This document shows, in pieces, positions 32,503-39,958 of a DNA stretch of 48,735 nt; positions within the stretch are counted from its first letter, which is position 1; every line of letters begins with the position of its first letter. The notes below the pieces were generated by a model. It did no database searches, was not told the DNA's origin, and saw only the letters and a program-made list of their open reading frames with translations. The translations under genes were made by a program, and so were the position numbers. The stretch spans positions 1 to 48,735 of the forward strand of contig CAYPQM010000025.1 in assembly GCA_964412845.1 (NCBI GenBank), read 5' to 3'. The stretch is from JAWWPY01 sp964412845. Lineage in GTDB: Bacteria; Actinomycetota; Actinomycetes; Streptosporangiales; Streptosporangiaceae.

Positions 32503-32508
32503 ATAGTA
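32503..32508 (-). promoter_or_regulatory. Candidate -10 box for the oxidase operon
   Basis: TACTAT on the minus strand fits the TAnnnT pattern. A weak -35 (GTGCAC) lies 17 nt upstream. It would give a leader of about 190 nt. Confidence 0.25.
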
Positions 32509-32614
32509 GCAACTGCAAGTAATCAGTGCACTACTCACAGTTAGTTCTGGTGCACAACAGCGCCCCTTCGTCCCGGGCAGAAGTGGTGCAACGGATTGCC
32601 GACCGTCCGAAGGG

Positions 32615-32644
32615 TTGACCGGCAATGCCCGAATGCAGTAGACG
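32615..32644 (+). promoter_or_regulatory. Candidate promoter of the response regulator
   Basis: TTGACC at 32615-32620 is followed after 18 nt by TAGACG at 32639-32644. It lies about 75 nt upstream of the response-regulator ATG. Confidence 0.35.
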
Positions 32645-32715
32645 ATCAGGGAGACCCCGCGCACCTGCACGCAGGGGTCGGCAGCCGCGCCACGCAGATG
32701 TGAGCAAGGAAGCCA

Positions 32716-33429
32716 ATGCAAACTGATCTACCTGCGAGAACCGCCCACTACCCGGGTATGTGCCCGACGGCGGCCCGGCTCCTCGTCGTCGACGACGAGC
32801 CGCGGATCCGGGATTTCATCGCCCGGGCGCTCTCCGCAGCTGGCTATGCAATCGATTTCGCATCTACCGGCCGCGACGGGCTCCGACGGGCGGTCGCGGG
32901 AGACTACGACCTGATGATCCTCGACCTGGTCATGCCGGACATGGACGGCCGGGAAATCCTGGCCGAACTGCGCCGTGAGCGACCTGAGCAGGCGGTGCTG
33001 GTGTTGTCGTGCCTGTCCGACGTGACCACCAAGGTGGACTGCCTGGAACTCGGCGCGCAGGACTACCTGACCAAGCCCTTCTCGCTCGCCGAACTGCTGG
33101 CCCGGGTCCGGGTGCGGCTGCGTGATGTAGGCCACCCGGTCAATGAAATGCTCAGGGCCGGGGAGCTGCTGCTCGATTTCGGCCGCCTGGAAGCGAACAT
33201 AGGGCAGGGCCCAGTTCCGCTGACCCGCCTGGAGTTCCTGCTGCTCCGGGAGCTCATGGAGCACGTCGGCCAGTCTGTCACCAAGGGTCAGCTGCTGGCC
33301 TCGGTCTGGGGCTACGACTTCGATCCAGGGTCCAACGTTGTCGATGTCTGCATCCGGCGCATCCGTTCGAAGCTCGGATTCGACCTCATCAAGACGGTAC
33401 GCGGTGAGGGATACCAGCTCGCCTCGTAG
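32716..33429 (+). CDS. OmpR-family response regulator
   Basis: 237 residues. The receiver domain starts at ARLLVVDDEPRIRDF with its acidic pocket, has the phospho-acceptor D70 in MILDLVMPDMDG, and the lysine in DYLTKPFSLAEL. A winged-helix domain follows (LTRLEFLLLRELMEHVGQSVTKGQLLASVWG, then VDVCIRRIRSKL and VRGEGYQL). The ATG at 32716 has AAGGA upstream. The kinase gene begins 10 bp after its stop, so they form a pair. It is divergent from the oxidase operon across 413 bp, making that operon a plausible target. Confidence 0.93.
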   Translation: MQTDLPARTAHYPGMCPTAARLLVVDDEPRIRDFIARALSAAGYAIDFASTGRDGLRRAVAGDYDLMILDLVMPDMDGREILAELRRERPEQAVLVLSCLSDVTTKVDCLELGAQDYLTKPFSLAELLARVRVRLRDVGHPVNEMLRAGELLLDFGRLEANIGQGPVPLTRLEFLLLRELMEHVGQSVTKGQLLASVWGYDFDPGSNVVDVCIRRIRSKLGFDLIKTVRGEGYQLAS

Positions 33430-33439
33430 GGACACGAGC

Positions 33440-35080
33440 GTGGGCCGGCTCCGTCACACGGTGACCGCCGGCCTGAAGCACATTGCCCTGTCCCGGCTCT
33501 GGCGCACCCAGCCAAACGATCCACCGATCCTGGCGCCGGCCGGCCCGCTGAGTGCGGCAGGCCCGCAGAGCCCGGCAGGCCCGCAGAGCCCGGCAGGCCC
33601 GCAGAGCCCGGCAGGCCCGCAGAGCCCGGCAGGCCCGGTGAACGCGGCAGGCCCGGTGAACGCGGCAGGCCCGCAGAGCCCGGCAGGCCCGCAGAGCCCG
33701 TCGGCAGGCCCGCCGGGTTCTGCTGCCAGCCGTCGACGCCGCCCGCTCCCGGCAACCTTGCGGCGCCCCCTCCCGTCCGGCCTGCCCTTCATGAGGAACG
33801 CGCGCCGTGAATCAGGCGGCGCATCGGGCCACGAGCCGGCCGGCCGCTCCTGGCCGTTCATGCCGGGCTGGGTGGATGCGGCCTGGGTGGCTTTCTCTCT
33901 CGTCAACCTCGCATCGATCGTGATCTTCTCGCGCTGGGAAACGATCCCGTTCCATTTCATCTGGATCAGCCTCACGCTGCTGTACGGCTTCCGGGTCTGG
34001 GCACTGAGGCCGACCATGTGGGTCCTCGCGGTAGTTGTGACCACCACGTTCGCTGCCATCGGCTGGGACGTCCATATCGGCGCCCAGTCGGTGGACGAGC
34101 TGAACGAGGTTCCCCTGATGGCCGCGATGTTCTGGCTGATGGTCTGGCATGCGCGCCGCAGGCTGGTCGCTGACCACGAACGGGGCGTGGTGAGCGACGA
34201 GAACGCGCGGCTGCTCAGCACGCAGCGCATGTTCCTGCAGGACGCCTCGCATCAGCTGCGTACGCCGATCACCATCGCACTGGGGCACGCTGAACTGCTG
34301 GCGCGCGAGCTCGCTGACCGTGGCGAGAGCCGCGATATCCAGGTCGTGGTGGGGGAACTCACCCGGCTGCGCCGTCTCGGGGACCGGCTGCTGATCATCG
34401 CCGCATCGGAAGATCCGGATTTCCTGTACCCGGAGCCCGTCGCCCTGGACCGATTCACCCTCGAAGTCCTCCGCAAATGGCTGCCCACCGCGGCCAGGCG
34501 CTGGCAGCTCGGCCGGCTTGACGCGGTGACGGTCAGCGCCGACCGGGAGCGGCTCGGCCTGGCCGTGGACGCCCTGCTGGAGAACGCGGTCAGGCACAGC
34601 GCGGCGGGCGACACGATCCAGCTGTCCGTAATCGCGGGTGGACGCGGCGCGCCTGCGCGTATCATCGTCGCCGACACTGGCGACGGAATCCTCCCCACCG
34701 AGCTTGAGCGCATCTTCGACCGGTTCATGACCGGGACAATGCCCAGCGAGTCCGCTGCCGGTGAGTCCATTGCGAACGAGTCCCCGGCCAGCGGGTCGGA
34801 TGGCAGCGCGGCCATAGGCTCAACGTCCAAGGGCACCGGGTCCAAGGGCACCGGACTGGGGCTGGCACTGGTGCGCGCCGTCGCCCATGCGCACGGCGGA
34901 GATGTGCGGGTGCGCAGCACGCCGGGGGTGGGCAGTGAGTTCGAGGTGGTCTTGCCGACGCCGCCGAGCAGCGCTGACCCACTCGGCATGACGGCCGCTC
35001 CGGGCTGGGCGAGCCCGGAGCCCGCTGACGAAGAGGAGAGCACGCTGAAGGAAGATCCATGGGCAAGCAGGAAGCGATGA
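33440..35080 (+). CDS. Intramembrane-type sensor histidine kinase with two repeat-built insertions
   Basis: 546 residues from the GTG at 33440; the frame is open upstream but there it overlaps the response regulator. An N-terminal cytoplasmic region of ~140 residues carries eight AGPQSP/AGPVNA hexads. Four hydrophobic segments follow (WVAFSLVNLASIVIF, FIWISLTLLYGFRVWAL, TMWVLAVVVTTTFAAIGW, VPLMAAMFWLMVW) with very short outside loops, which suggests sensing within the membrane. H271 is in DASHQLRTPITIA. The N box is LLENAVRHSA; G boxes are ADTGDGILP and GTGLGLALV. The ATP lid between FDRF and the last G box is extended by ~40 Ser/Gly/Ala residues, partly from a duplicated 15-mer. The end overlaps the thioredoxin gene by 22 bp. 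Confidence 0.9.
   Translation: MGRLRHTVTAGLKHIALSRLWRTQPNDPPILAPAGPLSAAGPQSPAGPQSPAGPQSPAGPQSPAGPVNAAGPVNAAGPQSPAGPQSPSAGPPGSAASRRRRPLPATLRRPLPSGLPFMRNARRESGGASGHEPAGRSWPFMPGWVDAAWVAFSLVNLASIVIFSRWETIPFHFIWISLTLLYGFRVWALRPTMWVLAVVVTTTFAAIGWDVHIGAQSVDELNEVPLMAAMFWLMVWHARRRLVADHERGVVSDENARLLSTQRMFLQDASHQLRTPITIALGHAELLARELADRGESRDIQVVVGELTRLRRLGDRLLIIAASEDPDFLYPEPVALDRFTLEVLRKWLPTAARRWQLGRLDAVTVSADRERLGLAVDALLENAVRHSAAGDTIQLSVIAGGRGAPARIIVADTGDGILPTELERIFDRFMTGTMPSESAAGESIANESPASGSDGSAAIGSTSKGTGSKGTGLGLALVRAVAHAHGGDVRVRSTPGVGSEFEVVLPTPPSSADPLGMTAAPGWASPEPADEEESTLKEDPWASRKR
33557..33700 (+). repeat. Eight-copy 18-bp array in the kinase N-terminus
   Basis: GCAGGCCCGCAGAGCCCG (AGPQSP) occurs four times (33557-33628), then two variant copies encoding AGPVNA (33629-33664), then two more AGPQSP copies (33665-33700). 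Confidence 0.93.
34826..34855 (+). repeat. 15-bp duplication in the kinase ATP lid
   Basis: TCCAAGGGCACCGGG at 34826-34840 is repeated with one change at 34841-34855. It duplicates SKGTG immediately before the GLGL box. Confidence 0.85.
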
Positions 35081-35772
35081 CCTCGGGCGAGCAGCCCGGG
35101 ACGGAACTCACCGCCACATCCGGCCCGGAGTCCGCGGCCGCGTCCGGCACGGAACCGACGGCCGCCAGCACCGAGAGGACGGCGGCAGCCACGGAGCGCC
35201 AGCGCGGGTGGGTCACCCGGATCGGCGCGATGAGCCGGGGCCGCAGGCTCGCCCTCACCTCGGCGGTCGCGGTTCTCGCCGTGGCCGCCGCTATCGTGGC
35301 CATCGGCAGCACTTCCGGCCGCCCGGCGAAGCCCTCGGCCGATCCCCGTGCCCCGGCCTTCACGCTGGCCCGCCTCGGCCACTCCGGCGAGCACATCTCC
35401 TTGGCCGGAATGGCCGGTCGCCCGGTCATCCTCAACTTCTTCGCCTCGTGGTGCGCGCCGTGCCAGAAGGAAACGCCGCTGCTGGCCAGGTTCTACCGCG
35501 CCGCGCACGGCAGCGTCGTGCTGATCGGTGTGGACGCCAACGACAAGACTTCGGCAGCGCTGAAATTCACCCGCACGGCCGGGGTCAGCTATCCCGTGGC
35601 CTTCGACCCCTACCCGATGCACACGACGCTCTCCTACGGCGTCGCCGGGCTCCCCCAGACGTTCTTCCTGGACGCCCGGCACCGAATCGTCAAGCGGATC
35701 TTCGGGGCCGTGACGGAGCAGGAACTCAGGACCGGCGTCGCGCTGATGACCGGCCATGCGAAACGAGGCTGA
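35059..35772 (+). CDS. TlpA/ResA-like membrane-anchored thioredoxin
   Basis: 237 residues. A Thr/Glu/Ala-rich N-terminal region precedes one membrane segment (LALTSAVAVLAVAAAIVAIG, about residues 70-90). The thioredoxin fold outside the membrane has WCAPC at W131-C135 and the cis-proline strand GVAGLPQTFFLDA. Such proteins reduce cysteines for cytochrome c or oxidase copper-site maturation. The ATG at 35059 has AAGGAAG upstream and lies inside the 3' end of the kinase gene; an ATG at 35077 overlapping the kinase stop (ATGA) is an alternative. A link to CuA maturation is inferred from the oxidase operon next door. Confidence 0.88.
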   Translation: MGKQEAMTSGEQPGTELTATSGPESAAASGTEPTAASTERTAAATERQRGWVTRIGAMSRGRRLALTSAVAVLAVAAAIVAIGSTSGRPAKPSADPRAPAFTLARLGHSGEHISLAGMAGRPVILNFFASWCAPCQKETPLLARFYRAAHGSVVLIGVDANDKTSAALKFTRTAGVSYPVAFDPYPMHTTLSYGVAGLPQTFFLDARHRIVKRIFGAVTEQELRTGVALMTGHAKRG

Positions 35773-35774
35773 CC

Positions 35775-36404
35775 GTGGAGACCCCCACCCGCACTGACCC
35801 GCCGTACGTGCCGATCCGGCACACGCCGTGGCCGACGCAGAAGACTCCGCGCTGGCTGCTGCTGGCCGGCATCCTGGTGCTGGTGGGCGCGGTGCTGGTC
35901 GCCCTGGTCCACCGGCCCAGCCAGTCGCAGCGGGCCATCGACGTGCGGCATTTCCTGTCGGACGTGAATACTGACATCCAATCGTGCGCGGGCGGGGTCA
36001 GGGAATCGTTCACTGTCCTGCACGCCATCAACGCGGGGACCAGCCACGACACCGCGACCGCGGTCGGCGTTGCCCGGTATGGGGCGACCAATTGCTCGCC
36101 TGCCAACAACGAACTGATTGATGACCTGACGCAGTATCAGGTGACCGAGTCGCTGGCGGCTTTTCATCTGGCCAATGCCGTAGACGGCCTGGTGACCTGG
36201 GCGTTCCCATACGCCCAGCGGGTGCAGAACGACATCGCGAATGTGCTGAGCGCCCGCGACCCCATCGCACGCGCTCAGGCCAACGCGGCCTTGAAACGCG
36301 ATACCCGCGACCTTGACGCGCAGCGGGCGAAGGTAGACAAGATCATGATGCGCGCGGTGACGGCCACCTCAGCGCATGCCGCGCTGCCTGTCCTGCCGGG
36401 CTGA
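35775..36404 (+). CDS. Single-pass membrane protein of unknown function
   Basis: 209 residues from the GTG at 35775, two bases after the thioredoxin stop and with GAGG upstream. A membrane segment (WLLLAGILVLVGAVLVALV, about 32-50) precedes a mostly helical extracytoplasmic domain with two cysteines, at IQSCAGGV and ATNCSPANN, that could form a disulfide. The neighbouring TlpA-like protein could act on that pair. No family is recognised. It ends before a pair of GC hairpins that probably close the four-gene operon. Confidence 0.75.
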   Translation: METPTRTDPPYVPIRHTPWPTQKTPRWLLLAGILVLVGAVLVALVHRPSQSQRAIDVRHFLSDVNTDIQSCAGGVRESFTVLHAINAGTSHDTATAVGVARYGATNCSPANNELIDDLTQYQVTESLAAFHLANAVDGLVTWAFPYAQRVQNDIANVLSARDPIARAQANAALKRDTRDLDAQRAKVDKIMMRAVTATSAHAALPVLPG

Positions 36405-36456
36405 GCCCAAGGGCCCGGCCCGGCGGAACCGACGAACCCGGCCGGGCCGAGGCAAG

Positions 36457-36477
36457 GATCCCGGCCGGGCCGGGATC
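36457..36477 (+). terminator. Hairpin ending the two-component/thioredoxin operon
   Basis: GATCCCGGC-CGG-GCCGGGATC is a perfect 9-bp stem with a 3-nt loop, 53 bp beyond the stop. Another GC-rich inverted repeat (CGGCCCGGC / GCCGGGCCG) lies just upstream of it. Confidence 0.55.
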
Positions 36478-36685
36478 AAGGGCGCTGCCCGGCTAGGACC
36501 GAGGTCGCTGCGCGAGGGTCCGTCCACCAGGCACCGCGATCCCGGGGCGGCCGAGAACACTCAGGCCGCGTTCAGCTTGCTTCCAGGCAGATGGTGCTTA
36601 CTAAGAGTGCCAGGACAAGCCGGGACGCACGCCCGGTGCCAACCACGGCCAGCCCGGGAACGTAGCCTGTTCCCGGGGGCGAAGG

Positions 36686-38608
36686 GTGATGGAGATGCAG
36701 GAAGGTCACAACGGGGGTGGCGACCAGCCGTCGGAGTACGTCGGCCCGTGGTCACCACTTCCAGACGGAGACGACACGTCGGCCGAGGCCGCGGCGGGGA
36801 CCCCGCCAGTGCAGGACGTCGCGGCAACTCCGGTCCAGGACCCCGGGGCAGATCCCGCCCAGGGCGCGGGGATTCCCGCCCAGGGCGCAGGGTCCGGTCC
36901 CGTCCAGGAGCCCCAGTTTGGGCGGCCGACCCATGACGCGACGGCCCACGACACCCCGGCCCACGACACCGAGGTGCTGACGACGCCGGGCAGTCAGCCG
37001 CCGGGACAGGACACCGGGGCTCCCACCGCGGTCCAGGTAAGCGGCTGGCCTCCCCTGCCGGGCGACCCCGCTGCGGGCCCGAGCCAGCCTGGTGGGTACC
37101 GGCCGCCAGGCGGCTCTACCCAGCCGGCTGGCTACACCCCGCCGGGTGGCTACACCCAGCCGGGTGGCTACACCCCGTCGGCTGGCCAGAGCCAAGCGGG
37201 TGGGTACGCCCAGTCGCAGCAACCCGGTTACGGCCAGCCCGGATACGGCCAGCCCGGATACGGGCAACCTGGATACGGCCAGCCCGGATATGGGCAGCCC
37301 GGATATGGCGAATCTGGTTACGGGCAGCCCGGATATGGGCCAGCAGGCGGCCAGGGTCCATGGAGCCCGCCGCCGGGCGGCGGGGACCCCCCCACCGGCC
37401 TGCCGCCTTACGGGCAGGAGCCGCCCCGGCGGCGCGGCGGACGGGCACTCGTCTACGTCGTGGTCGCGGCACTGGCGGCCGGCGTCGGCGCGGGCACGGT
37501 GCTCGCTCTTCACCACAACTCCGCCGGATCGGCGAATTCGAGTATCTCCTCGCAGCAGATCCCTTCGCCGCAGCGCAACGCGACCAACGGCAACAGCACC
37601 ACCACACTCAACGTGCAAGCAGTCGCCAACAAGGTGGAGCCCGGCATCGTTGACATCACCTCGACGCTGAAATACCAGAACGGGACGGCCGCCGGGACCG
37701 GCATGGTGCTGTCCACCAGCGGCCTGGTGCTGACGAACAACCACGTGGTCAGCGGGTCCACCCACCTCACCGCCACCTCGGTCAAGACTGGCGTCAAGTA
37801 CACGGCCACGGTGGTCGGCACCGACGCGACGGACGACGTTGCGCTGATCAAGCTCCAAGGCGCGTCCGGGCTGAAGACCGTCCAGGTCGGAGACTCCTCG
37901 AAGGTTGCGCTGGGCACCGCGGTGGTCGCCATCGGGAACGCGGGCGGCACCGGCGGCTCGCCGACCGTGACCAGCGGCACCATCACCGCGCTGAACAGGA
38001 CAATCACCGCGAGCGATGAAGGCAGCGTGAACAGCGAAACCCTGCACGGGATGATACAGACCAACGCCCCGATCGCGGCCGGTGACTCAGGCGGCGCGCT
38101 GGCCAACTCCGCTGGCCAGGTAGTTGGCATGAACACCGCAGCGAACAGCCAGAGCTTTGGCGGCCAGGGCACCTCCATGGGCTTCGCGATCCCGCTCAAC
38201 ACGGCCCTGTCCATCGCCAGGGAAATCGCCGCGGGCCACTCCAGTTCTAAGATCCAGATCGGTCCCACCGGATTCATCGGCGTGCAGGTGGGCAGCCTCA
38301 GCAACGCCAGCCAGTGCCTGGCCGGCTCCGGCGGCGGATTCGGCGGCGGCGGTGTCGGCTACACCCCGCCGGTCAGTTCGGGCGCACTGATCTGCTCGGT
38401 GATCCCCAGCACTCCGGCCGCCTCGGCCGGGTTGACCGCCGGGGATGTCATCACCGCCGTCAACGGGCAGTCGGTGAATTCCGCGAACTCCCTGACCACC
38501 ATCATGAGCAAGTTCGGCCCGGGCAAGACGATCTCGCTGACCTGGGTTGACACGAGCCGGCAGAAGCACACGGCTTCGATCACCCTGATCGAGGGCCCGG
38601 CTAAATAG
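36686..38608 (+). CDS. HtrA-like serine protease with PDZ domain and repeat-rich cytoplasmic N-terminus
   Basis: 640 residues. The first ~250 are Pro/Gly/Gln-rich with GYTQP-type and eight GYGQP-type repeats. One membrane segment (LVYVVVAALAAGVGAGTVLAL, about 253-275) places the protease outside. Catalytic residues: H353 in LTNNHVVSG, an aspartate in TDATDDVALIKL, and S468 in AAGDSGGALAN. A PDZ domain follows (GALICSVIPSTPAASAGLTAGDVITAVNG). Such proteases act in envelope protein quality control. Starts GTG 36686, ATG 36689 and ATG 36695 are all possible; the last has GAAGG at good spacing. It is followed by a strong bidirectional hairpin. Confidence 0.92.
   Translation: MMEMQEGHNGGGDQPSEYVGPWSPLPDGDDTSAEAAAGTPPVQDVAATPVQDPGADPAQGAGIPAQGAGSGPVQEPQFGRPTHDATAHDTPAHDTEVLTTPGSQPPGQDTGAPTAVQVSGWPPLPGDPAAGPSQPGGYRPPGGSTQPAGYTPPGGYTQPGGYTPSAGQSQAGGYAQSQQPGYGQPGYGQPGYGQPGYGQPGYGQPGYGESGYGQPGYGPAGGQGPWSPPPGGGDPPTGLPPYGQEPPRRRGGRALVYVVVAALAAGVGAGTVLALHHNSAGSANSSISSQQIPSPQRNATNGNSTTTLNVQAVANKVEPGIVDITSTLKYQNGTAAGTGMVLSTSGLVLTNNHVVSGSTHLTATSVKTGVKYTATVVGTDATDDVALIKLQGASGLKTVQVGDSSKVALGTAVVAIGNAGGTGGSPTVTSGTITALNRTITASDEGSVNSETLHGMIQTNAPIAAGDSGGALANSAGQVVGMNTAANSQSFGGQGTSMGFAIPLNTALSIAREIAAGHSSSKIQIGPTGFIGVQVGSLSNASQCLAGSGGGFGGGGVGYTPPVSSGALICSVIPSTPAASAGLTAGDVITAVNGQSVNSANSLTTIMSKFGPGKTISLTWVDTSRQKHTASITLIEGPAK
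37226..37345 (+). repeat. 15-bp GYGQP array in the HtrA-like gene
   Basis: Eight units of about GGATACGGCCAGCCC, with the last ones diverging to GYGES and GYGPA. Such PGYG-rich cytoplasmic tails are common in actinobacterial proteins, so this array is less surprising than the others. Confidence 0.85.
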
Positions 38609-38626
38609 CTGGACAGACCCCAGCGA

Positions 38627-38671
38627 CGCGGCGGGGGGCAGCGGGCGAGGAGCCTGCTGCCCCCCGCCGCG
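38627..38671. terminator. Bidirectional terminator between the HtrA-like and dapE-like genes
   Basis: A 14-bp perfect core, GCGGCGGGGGGCAG (38628-38641) with its complement at 38657-38670, extends by one pair on each side (38627-38642 / 38656-38671). It lies between convergent genes. Confidence 0.7.
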
Positions 38672-38683
38672 CTCCGGCGGATG

Positions 38684-38715
38684 AGCCGTTCAGCGGACCA
38701 GCCGTTCAGCGGACC
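38684..38715. repeat. 16-bp tandem duplication between convergent genes
   Basis: AGCCGTTCAGCGGACC occurs twice in succession (38684-38699, 38700-38715). It is non-coding and its unit is not a multiple of three. Confidence 0.9.
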
Positions 38716-38746
38716 AGCGAATGCAGCGGCCAGCGGTTCAGCGCGG

Positions 38747-39802
38747 TCACCGCAGCCAGGCCAGCATCCGGGCCTCGCACTCGGCGATCTGCGGGATGCT
38801 GACATGCTCGTTCCTGGTGTGCGCGACCTCAGGATCACCGGGCCCGTAGTTGACGGCCGGCATGCCGAGCGCGGCGAACCTGGCCACATCGGTCCAGCCG
38901 AGCTTGGCCCGCGGCGACCCGCCGACCACGTTCAGCAGGGACGCGGCCGCGGGATCAGCCAGCCCAGGGCGGGCACCTGCCACCCCGTCGATGAAGCTCA
39001 CATCCCAGCCCTTGAACACTCCCCGCACATAGTCCTGCGCCTGCTCGACGCTCCGGTCCGGCGCGAACCGGAAGTTCACCGTGACCACGCACTCGTCGGG
39101 GATCACGTTGCCTGCTACTCCCCCGCTGATGTACACGGCGTTCAAGCCCTCGTGGTAGGTCAGCCCATCCACCTCGGGCTCGCGCGCCACATAGCCGCGC
39201 AGCACATCAAGGATCTCGCCAGCGCCATGGATGGCGTTACGCCCGTTCCAGGACCGTGCGCTGTGCGCCCGCTCTCCGTGCGCGGTGACCTCGGCATGCA
39301 GCGTGCCCTGGCAGCCGCCCTCGATCACCGCGCCGGTCGGCTCCAGCAGCACCGCGAAATCCCCGGCCAGCAGCTCGGGGGAGTTCCTGGACAGCCGCAG
39401 CAGGCCGTTGCGGTCTTCCTCGACTTCCTCACCGTCATAGAACACATACGTCACGTCCCGGTTTGGCTGCGTCAATAGCGCGGCCAGGCGCAGTTGAACC
39501 GCCACTCCGGACTTCATGTCGCAGGACCCACAGCCGTACAGCAGGTCCCGTTCGGTATGAGAAGGAAGATTTCCGGCGACCGGCACGGTATCGATATGGC
39601 CAGCCAGCACCACGCGTTGCGGGCGGCCCAGCTGAGTCCGCGCGACGACCGCGTTGCCGTCCCGGTGCACCACCAGGTGGGGCAGGGCCTGCACGGCGCT
39701 CATGATCGCGTCGGCGAGCGGTTCCTCGGCACCGCTGACCGACGCCACGTCCACCAGGCACGCGGTGAGCGCGGCCACGTCCTGAGCAAGATCTAGGTCC
39801 AC
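38747..39802 (-). CDS. dapE: M20 peptidase, probable succinyl-diaminopimelate desuccinylase
   Basis: 351 residues from the GTG at 39802. DapE removes succinate from N-succinyl-diaminopimelate in the lysine/peptidoglycan precursor pathway. M20 hallmarks are VVLAGHIDTVPVAGN (first metal histidine and the aspartate), YGCGSCDMKSGVAVQL with the bridging aspartate, FYDGEEVEEDRNG with the catalytic glutamates, and EHVSIPQI with the last histidine. The dimerisation domain lies at about 170-280. The open frame extends far upstream, but residues before VDLDLAQDV do not match the family. It is divergent from arcA. Confidence 0.88.
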   Translation of the reverse strand: MDLDLAQDVAALTACLVDVASVSGAEEPLADAIMSAVQALPHLVVHRDGNAVVARTQLGRPQRVVLAGHIDTVPVAGNLPSHTERDLLYGCGSCDMKSGVAVQLRLAALLTQPNRDVTYVFYDGEEVEEDRNGLLRLSRNSPELLAGDFAVLLEPTGAVIEGGCQGTLHAEVTAHGERAHSARSWNGRNAIHGAGEILDVLRGYVAREPEVDGLTYHEGLNAVYISGGVAGNVIPDECVVTVNFRFAPDRSVEQAQDYVRGVFKGWDVSFIDGVAGARPGLADPAAASLLNVVGGSPRAKLGWTDVARFAALGMPAVNYGPGDPEVAHTRNEHVSIPQIAECEARMLAWLR

Positions 39803-39920
39803 GTCCGGCAGCCTAGTGGCCGGCCGGGGGCAGCCCTTGAGCGACGTGCGGCCATGAGGACTCGGCTGGCAGGCCACCGGACGCCGCGGCGTGAGATAAC
39901 TGACAGGCAACACCGACACC

Positions 39921-39946
39921 ACGGCCATGCCACACGGCCATGCCAC
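39921..39946. repeat. 13-bp tandem duplication in the arcA leader
   Basis: ACGGCCATGCCAC occurs at 39921-39933 and 39934-39946, ending a few bases before the GGGGAG ribosome site of arcA. It is non-coding and its unit is not a multiple of three. Confidence 0.88.
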
Positions 39947-39958
39947 ACGGGGAGTCCC

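Larger units (their letters stand above)
32303..32715. other. Divergent intergenic region between the oxidase operon and the two-component genes
   Basis: 413 bp, less GC-rich than its surroundings, with no convincing gene. It holds candidate promoters on both strands and the inverted repeat at 32445-32460. It is the natural place for regulator binding that controls both operons. Confidence 0.6.

Noticed and set aside
33557..33700. Repeat arrays as CRISPR
   Set aside because: Units are contiguous without spacers, are in frame in a kinase gene, and no cas gene is present.
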